Positions 5,118 through 9,412 of a stretch of 9,412 nt of DNA are shown here, piece by piece. The stretch's first letter is position 1; each line of letters opens with the position of its first letter. The position numbers and the translations under genes were made by a program. The DNA comes from DASSHC01 sp035693105 (GTDB lineage: Bacteria > Chloroflexota > Chloroflexia > Thermomicrobiales > Thermomicrobiaceae): the NCBI GenBank assembly GCA_035693105.1, contig DASSHC010000241.1, positions 1 to 9,412 of the forward strand. Reading direction: 5' to 3'. The notes beneath the pieces are model-generated. The model worked only from the letters and a program-made list of their open reading frames with translations, ran no database searches and was not told the DNA's origin.

Positions 5118-6647
5118 TTAGCGCGCGTAATCGATAGCGCGCGTCTCACGAATCACCGTGACTTTGATCTGTCCGGGATACTCTAGCGTCTCCTGGATCT
5201 TCTTGACGATGTCGCGCGCCAGCCGCTGCGCGGCCAGATCGTCGACCTTGTCCGGCTGAACCAGGATGCGAACCTCGCGTCCGGCCTGGATGGCGTAGGC
5301 CTTCTCGACGCCGGAGAACGAGTTGGCCACACCCTCCAGCGCCTCCAGCCGCTTGATATAGGTTTCGATCATCTCGCGCCGCGCGCCCGGCCGGGCGCCG
5401 CTGATGGCGTCGGAGGTAGCGACGATGAAGGCTTCGACCGTCTGCGGCTCCTCCTCGCCGTGGTGGGCCGCGATCGCGTGTACGATCTTGGCCGAGCGGC
5501 CGAGACGGCGGGCGATGTCCGCGCCGATCAGCGCGTGCGGTCCCTCGACCTCGTGATCGACCGCCTTGCCGATATCGTGCAACAGCGCGGCGGTCTTGCA
5601 GACGTTGTACTCGGCGCCCAGCTCCGCGGCCAGCGCGCCCGCGATCTGCGAGACCTCGAGGGAGTGCTGCAAGACGTTCTGGCCGTAGCTGGTGCGATAC
5701 TTGAGCCGGCCGAGGAGCTTGATCAGGTCGGGGTGAAGGCCCTGCACGTTTGCCTCGTAGGCGACCCGCTCCCCCTCCTCGCGGATAATCTGCTCGACCT
5801 CCTGGCGCGTCTTATTGACGATCTCTTCAATGCGCGCCGGGTGGATGCGCCCGTCTTGGATCAGCTTCTGCAGCGCGCGCCGCGCGATCTCACGCCGGAC
5901 TGGATCGAAGGATGAGAGCGTGACGGCTTCCGGCGTGTCGTCGACGATCAGGTCGACGCCGGTCGCCTGTTCCAGCGCGCGGATATTGCGCCCCTCGCGC
6001 CCGATGATGCGCCCCTTCATGTCGTCACTGGGGAGCGGCACCACCGAGACGGTGCTCTCGGCCACGTAGTCGGTGGCGATGCGCTGTATGGTGGTGGCGA
6101 GGATCCGCTGGGCGCGGACGTTGGCTTCCTGCTTGGTTTCCTGCTCGATCTCCCGCACCTGGCGGTTCACGATGTCGCGCATCTCGGTCTCAGCCTGGCT
6201 GAGTACGAGCTGCCGGGCTTCGTCCAGGGTCAGTTGTGCGACGCGCTCGAGCTCGGAGCGCCGCTCCGCCTCCAGCGCGGCGAGTTGCTCTTGCCGCTCC
6301 TCGATCGCCTTCTCGTCGGCCTGGACCTTGCGCTCGCGCCGATCCAGGCTCTCCAGCCGCCGATCGAGTTGCTCTTCCTTCTGCTGCGTGCGCCGCTCTT
6401 GACGCTCGGTCTCCTTGCGACGCTGCTGCTGCTCGCGCTCCAACTCTTCCCGCAGGCGAATCGCCTCGTCCTTGGACTGGAGCTGGACCTCGCGGCCCCG
6501 AGCCTCGGCCTCCTCCACGATGCGGCGGGCGTCGATCTCGGCTGCCCGGATCTTGGACGTGGCGCTCCCCGTGAGGAAGAGATACACGCCAACCCCGGCC
6601 ACCAGGGCCGCGACCACCGCCGTGAGGAGAACTATCAGATACAACAT
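5118..6647 (-). CDS. rny: Ribonuclease Y
   Basis: A full-length 509-residue RNase Y (family usually about 510-530). Domains in order: one N-terminal transmembrane helix (about 3-26); a long charged coiled coil rich in Glu, Arg and Gln (about 30-200); a KH domain with the GRIIGREGRNIRALE core (212-226, GREG at 216-219); and an HD phosphohydrolase domain with the metal pair His357-Asp358 in LLHDIGKA and the HHGEEEPQTVEA region (395-406). It ends with the conserved RETRAIDYAR tail. RNase Y is a membrane-bound endoribonuclease that starts decay of many mRNAs, cutting single-stranded AU-rich sites, often as the scaffold of a degradosome-like complex. The ATG at 6645-6647 has GAGGAG seven bases upstream. 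A promoter lies about 125-155 bases upstream and a terminator follows the stop, so it can be a single-gene transcript. spoVS lies downstream on the same strand. Confidence 0.97.
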   Translation of the reverse strand: MLYLIVLLTAVVAALVAGVGVYLFLTGSATSKIRAAEIDARRIVEEAEARGREVQLQSKDEAIRLREELEREQQQRRKETERQERRTQQKEEQLDRRLESLDRRERKVQADEKAIEERQEQLAALEAERRSELERVAQLTLDEARQLVLSQAETEMRDIVNRQVREIEQETKQEANVRAQRILATTIQRIATDYVAESTVSVVPLPSDDMKGRIIGREGRNIRALEQATGVDLIVDDTPEAVTLSSFDPVRREIARRALQKLIQDGRIHPARIEEIVNKTRQEVEQIIREEGERVAYEANVQGLHPDLIKLLGRLKYRTSYGQNVLQHSLEVSQIAGALAAELGAEYNVCKTAALLHDIGKAVDHEVEGPHALIGADIARRLGRSAKIVHAIAAHHGEEEPQTVEAFIVATSDAISGARPGARREMIETYIKRLEALEGVANSFSGVEKAYAIQAGREVRILVQPDKVDDLAAQRLARDIVKKIQETLEYPGQIKVTVIRETRAIDYAR

Positions 6648-6771
6648 GCTGTTGCTCCTCGCTTGGTGTCACTGAGTTGTTAAGGTGTGGTGCGCCAGCG
6701 TGCCCCAAAGCGGCCGGATCGCACCGGCCCGCGGAGAGCACCTGTTCCACCGTGGGGTTACTCCCGTGAAA

Positions 6772-6801
6772 ATCTTAGTCTTTTGACCTCCATGAAGTCA
6801 A
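6772..6801 (-). promoter_or_regulatory. Sigma70-type promoter for rny, overlapping a dyad
   Basis: On the minus strand, TTGACT (6796-6801, five of six consensus bases) and TAAGAT (6772-6777, four of six) are spaced 18 bases apart. Initiation near 6765 gives a leader of about 118 bases containing a GGCCGG/CCGGCC hairpin (6712-6717 and 6724-6729). The -35 forms one arm of an imperfect dyad, TTGAC(6783)...GTCAA(6801), in which seven of nine arm positions pair, so a regulator could bind here; that part is speculative. Confidence 0.5.
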
Positions 6802-6846
6802 GGAACGTCTGTACGTACGTGCCGCGCGGCGGCTTCGGCCTGCCTC

Positions 6847-6855
6847 TGCTATCAT
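6847..6855 (+). promoter_or_regulatory. Extended -10 promoter for the amidohydrolase gene
   Basis: TGCTATCAT reads as an extended -10: TG, one base, then TATCAT, five of six consensus positions. The region 17 bases upstream is GC-rich with no clear -35, as expected for promoters relying on the TG extension. Initiation near 6862 would leave about 30 bases before the ATG at 6892, with a GAGGG ribosome site at 6879-6883. Confidence 0.42.
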
Positions 6856-6891
6856 CCCGCGGAGTTCCGTTGCAGTGCGAGGGATGAGGGC

Positions 6892-8541
6892 ATGACGACT
6901 CGATACGGCGCCGACCGGTTACTGCTCAATGGGCGGATTCGCACCTTCGACCCCGCCGCCCCGACCGTCCAGGCCGTGGCCATCCGTGATGGACGCATTC
7001 TGGCCAGCGGCAGCGACGCCGAGCTGGCCGAGCTGCGCGCCGGCCACACCGAGGCCGAAGACCTCCAGGGCGCCAGCGTCGTGCCCGGCCTGATCGACGC
7101 CCACAACCACTTCTTGAACACCTCGCTGGTGCTGCGGCAGGTGCAGCTCTACGCCGCGCGCTCGCTCGACGACATCCTGCGCCTGGTCGCGGCGCGGGCG
7201 GCCGAGGCGGCGGCGGGCGAGTGGATCGTGGGGCGCGGCTGGGACGAGACCCTGCTGACCGAGGGACGCCCGCCGACCCGCTGGGAGCTGGACCGCGTCG
7301 CGCCGCACAACCCGGTGGTGCTCCACCGCGTCTGGAACAAGCTGGTGGCCAACAGCGCCGCCCTGGCCGCCGCCGGCATCACGCGCGACACTCCGCAACC
7401 GGGTGGTGAGCGCTACGCTGGCAGCTTCGACGTCGATCCGGAGAGCGGCGAGCCAACCGGTCTCTTCCGCGACCGCGCCAAGGATCTGATCCTGCGCGCG
7501 GTGCCGCCACCGGCGCCCGCCGAGCTGGTCGAGGCGCTGAGGGCCGGTTCGCGTGCCTACAACGCCGTCGGCATCACCAGTGTCGCCGAGCCGGGGCTGG
7601 ACCCGACTGGCTTGCGCGCCTTCCAGCAGGCGCGCGAGCAGGGCGCCTTGAGCGTGCGCACCGACATGCTGCTGGGCGCCTGGGGCTACGTCCCAGCCAG
7701 CCGTGAGCCGGAGCTGAAGCGCTGGATCGCGGAGATGGGCGTAGCCGGCGGCTTCGGCGACGACTGGCTGCGGCTGGCCGGCGTCAAGTTCATGCTCGAC
7801 GGCGGCGCCGGCGACCGCACCGCGCGGCTCAACCGGCCCTACGACGCCGAGCCGGAGAGCGTCGGGCAGTGGGTGGTCGATCCCGAGGAGTACCCGCAAT
7901 TGGTCGAGTGGGTCCACCGCCAGGGCTGGCCCATGGACACGCACACCTGCGGTGACGCGGCGCAGGATCTGGCGGTGCGCGCCTACGCCGCCGCCCAGCG
8001 GGCCGCGCCCAACCCGCGGCTGCGCCACCGCATCCATCACGCCTACCTGCCGACTCCGGAGACGCTCGCATTGATGGCGCGCCACCAGACCCCCGCCCTG
8101 GTCAGCAACCCCTTCATCGTCCATCTGGGCGAGAGCTTCGTGCTGAGCCTGGGCCAGGAGCGCGCCGGGCGCATCATGCCGATGGCGAGCTACCTGCGCG
8201 CCGGCGTGCCGCTGGTCGGCTCTTCGGACTCTCCGATCGCCGACTTCAACCCCTGGGTCGGGATGTACGCCGCCGTCGCGCGGCGCACCATCGCCGGGCG
8301 GGAGCTGGCGGCCGAGGAGCGGATCGCGCCCGAGGCTGCCCTGCGCAGCTACACCGCCACCGCCGCCTGGGCGCTCGGCCTGGAAGGCAGGCGCGGTGCG
8401 CTCGTCCCCGGTGCATTGGCCGACCTGGTGCAGCTCGACCGCGACCCACTGAGCGTGTCGCCGGAGGAACTGCGCGACACCGTTGTCCAACGCACCATGG
8501 TCGACGGGCAATGGGTCTATGAGCGCGGGGCCGGGGCCTGA
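6892..8541 (+). CDS. Amidohydrolase family 3 (YtcJ-like) metal-dependent hydrolase
   Basis: A 549-residue amidohydrolase-superfamily protein of the family 3/YtcJ/N-substituted-formamide-deformylase group, at its usual length. The N-terminal beta-sandwich strand LLLNGRIRTFD (10-20) is followed by PGLIDAHNHF (65-74, metal ligands His71 and His73), GWDET (116-120), VKFMLDGGAGDRTA (298-311), the MDTHTCGD strand (348-355, His351), HRIHHA (379-384, His382/His383), VGSSDSPI with Asp446, and the C-terminal PGALADLVQLDRDP (506-519) closing the sandwich. Relatives hydrolyse amide or formamide bonds of small molecules; the substrate here cannot be read off. It has no signal peptide and should be cytoplasmic. 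The ATG at 6892 lies eight bases after GAGGG; an out-of-frame ATG at 6884 is not used. It diverges from rny, and its stop is 59 bases before the DUF5808 gene, with which it may share a transcript. Confidence 0.9.
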   Translation: MTTRYGADRLLLNGRIRTFDPAAPTVQAVAIRDGRILASGSDAELAELRAGHTEAEDLQGASVVPGLIDAHNHFLNTSLVLRQVQLYAARSLDDILRLVAARAAEAAAGEWIVGRGWDETLLTEGRPPTRWELDRVAPHNPVVLHRVWNKLVANSAALAAAGITRDTPQPGGERYAGSFDVDPESGEPTGLFRDRAKDLILRAVPPPAPAELVEALRAGSRAYNAVGITSVAEPGLDPTGLRAFQQAREQGALSVRTDMLLGAWGYVPASREPELKRWIAEMGVAGGFGDDWLRLAGVKFMLDGGAGDRTARLNRPYDAEPESVGQWVVDPEEYPQLVEWVHRQGWPMDTHTCGDAAQDLAVRAYAAAQRAAPNPRLRHRIHHAYLPTPETLALMARHQTPALVSNPFIVHLGESFVLSLGQERAGRIMPMASYLRAGVPLVGSSDSPIADFNPWVGMYAAVARRTIAGRELAAEERIAPEAALRSYTATAAWALGLEGRRGALVPGALADLVQLDRDPLSVSPEELRDTVVQRTMVDGQWVYERGAGA

Positions 8542-8600
8542 ATCTGGCGAGAGGAGGCCGAGAACCTAGGGCGATACGCTCCTAGCGTCGGAGGCAGAGC

Positions 8601-8873
8601 ATGAAGCACCTATCCAAACTCGTGGGCATGGCCGCGATCGGGCTGGTCGCGTCGGCGATCGGCCAGCAGCTGCAGCTCCCACCCAACAAGCGCACCTGGA
8701 CCGGCCACATCCTCGGAATTCCCTACGACTTTCGCCCGCCGTCACTGGCGCGGGTCAAGGAGCGCTGGTGGAATCCGAAAAACCCCCATCTGCTGGGGCC
8801 GCGCGTCTTCGGCGTCGGCTGGAGCATTAATCTGTATCAGGTGAAGCAGAAGCTCGCGTCGCTGGTCGCGTAG
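8601..8873 (+). CDS. Small DUF5808-domain protein with hydrophobic N-terminus
   Basis: A 90-residue protein. The C-terminal half carries the DUF5808 signature, WWNPKNPHLLGPRVFGVGWS (56-75) followed by INL, matching the family pattern of NPxxPxxxxxxRxGxGWxxN. In many relatives this domain follows membrane segments; its function is unknown. Residues 7-20 (LVGMAAIGLVASAI) are hydrophobic after a Lys-containing N-terminus, so the protein may be membrane-anchored or exported; no clear signal-peptidase site is seen. The start ATG at 8601 has GGAGG six bases upstream. It follows the amidohydrolase by 59 bases on the same strand with no terminator between, so co-transcription is likely, but no functional link is evident. 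Downstream it converges on the DUF951 gene across a repeat pair. The DUF assignment is by motif recall. Confidence 0.78.
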   Translation: MKHLSKLVGMAAIGLVASAIGQQLQLPPNKRTWTGHILGIPYDFRPPSLARVKERWWNPKNPHLLGPRVFGVGWSINLYQVKQKLASLVA

Positions 8874-8914
8874 CGGCTCCCTCTCCGGGGAGATTTGCGT
8901 CAGGGGAGCCGATG

Positions 8915-8997
8915 AGAGATCCTTCGCTGCGGCTCAGGATGACAGGGAAAAAGCAGCCTCTCCCCGGTCATCCTGAGGTCGCAGCCGAAGGATCTCT
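8915..8997. repeat. Imperfect inverted repeat pair between convergent genes
   Basis: The arm 8915-8943 (AGAGATCCTTCG, then a variable core, then CTCAGGATGAC) faces the arm 8967-8997 (GTCATCCTGAG, variable core, CGAAGGATCTCT). The outer 11 bases on each side pair exactly. The cores differ (CTGCGG against a nine-base GC-rich core), so the arms are 29 and 31 bases long. The linker is 23 bases. The outer sequences are the same as in the 1054-1175 pair apart from the flank beside the ATCC, so this is a second, diverged member of that family. It sits in the 175-base gap between the DUF5808 and DUF951 stops, which holds nothing else I recognise. Confidence 0.88.
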
Positions 8998-9048
8998 CTG
9001 AGGCTTTCCCAGGCAAGATGCGACAAGCCGGGCGCGATGGCCGCGCTC

Positions 9049-9279
9049 TCAAGCGTCGGTGGTCTCCTGCGCTGGCGCCTCGACGTACTCCGGCCCCCGG
9101 CTGACGAAGGTCTTCAGGCGCTTCTCCAGCTCGCGCCGGGGCAGCAGCACGCGCCGCCCGCAGCCGAGGCAACGCAGTCCGATGTCGGCGCCCAGGCGCA
9201 CCACCACCCAATCGGTCGAGCCACAGGGATGCGGCTTGCGCAGCCGCACGACGTCGTCCAGATACACGTCCAGCGGCAT
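9049..9279 (-). CDS. DUF951 zinc-ribbon-like small protein
   Basis: A 76-residue protein covering the whole DUF951 family: VRLRKPHPCGSTDWVVVRLG (11-30), ADIGLRCLGCGRRVLLPR (31-48), then a basic helix (about 49-58). Cys37-x-x-Cys40 together with Cys19 (and perhaps His17) look like a zinc site. It is soluble, with no membrane segment. The function is unknown; in Firmicutes I recall the family next to ychF and mscS, neither of which is seen here. The residues after 60 are acidic and poorly conserved. The start ATG at 9277-9279 is preceded by GAGGAG (5 bases upstream). It runs convergent to the DUF5808 gene and its upstream neighbour lies outside the window. The fold could bind nucleic acid, but that is only inferred from the zinc-ribbon-like spacing. 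Confidence 0.88.
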   Translation of the reverse strand: MPLDVYLDDVVRLRKPHPCGSTDWVVVRLGADIGLRCLGCGRRVLLPRRELEKRLKTFVSRGPEYVEAPAQETTDA

Positions 9280-9338
9280 GACGACTCCTCATTGGGGTTG
9301 CTCGTGGCCATCAACCACGATGGGTGCCGCGCCACGTT

Positions 9339-9369
9339 GGATCCTTCGACTCCGCTCAGGATGACAGGG
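9339..9369 (+). repeat. Single copy of the CCTTCG...CTCAGGATGACAGG dispersed repeat
   Basis: GGATCCTTCGACTCCGCTCA, continuing GGATGACAGGG, matches the arm at 1057-1087 at all but one position (TTC there, TCC here). No inverse partner is found in the remaining 43 bases, but one may lie beyond the right edge. It lies upstream of the DUF951 gene; the rest of 9280-9412 holds no recognisable gene. Confidence 0.85.
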
Positions 9370-9412
9370 AAAGAGAGGGGCCTACCGGACGAGGCAAGAC
9401 TTTGTCGTCAGC

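Noticed and set aside
4459..5121. A 220-codon plus-strand open frame across spoVS and the gap to rny
   Set aside because: It is antisense to a clear SpoVS domain, crosses the rny terminator, and has Ser/Pro/Ala-rich low-complexity composition.
6919..8511. A 530-codon open frame on the minus strand opposite the amidohydrolase
   Set aside because: It is an antisense shadow in GC-rich DNA: low-complexity Gly/Ala/Arg/Val/Gln composition, no recognisable motif, no ribosome site, while the plus strand encodes a complete enzyme with all catalytic motifs.

Overview
This is a GC-rich chromosomal window with eight genes, all of recognisable bacterial families. The best guess for the source is a member of the Chloroflexota (Thermomicrobia/Sphaerobacter-like). 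That rests on the gene mix (RNase Y, a SpoVS-domain protein, DUF951, an F420-type LLM oxidoreductase, an M81 peptidase) and on dispersed intergenic repeats of the CCTTCG...CTCAGGATGAC type. The assignment is from memory of such genomes, not from a search. I see no tRNA, rRNA, CRISPR array, transposase, phage gene or toxin-antitoxin pair.

Layout, left to right. (1) The 3' two-thirds of an M81/MlrC-type metallopeptidase gene (+) enters from the left edge and converges on an alpha/beta hydrolase gene (-); a perfect 32-bp inverted repeat lies between them. (2) The hydrolase gene diverges from an LLM-class flavin oxidoreductase gene (+), and a good sigma70-type promoter faces the hydrolase. (3) The oxidoreductase converges on a block of three minus-strand genes, separated from it by a 138-bp repeat element with inverted ends. 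(4) The minus-strand block, in transcription order, is rny (RNase Y), then a SpoVS-domain gene, then a PHP-domain phosphoesterase gene resembling RNase AM. A hairpin plus T-rich tail follows rny, and another follows spoVS. (5) rny diverges from an amidohydrolase gene (+), which is followed by a small DUF5808 gene. (6) The DUF5808 gene converges on a DUF951 zinc-ribbon-like gene (-), again with an inverted repeat between them. One more single repeat copy lies near the right edge.

How the parts may work together. The coherent group is rny-spoVS-PHP. RNase Y is the membrane-anchored endonuclease that starts mRNA decay. SpoVS is a small protein with a predicted Alba-like nucleic-acid-binding fold. 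The PHP protein carries the metal-site motifs of the family that includes 5'-3' exoribonuclease AM and nucleoside-bisphosphate phosphatase. rny and spoVS are also close neighbours in Bacillus, with ymdB between them; ymdB is absent here. The other genes (peptidase, hydrolase, oxidoreductase, amidohydrolase) are single metabolic enzymes whose substrates cannot be read from sequence.

The most notable non-coding pattern is that all three convergent gene junctions carry a large inverted repeat, while the two divergent junctions carry promoters and no repeat. I did not find a convincing new multi-gene system. The nearest candidates are the RNA-turnover neighbourhood with an N-terminally extended SpoVS protein, and the paired repeats at convergent gene ends.
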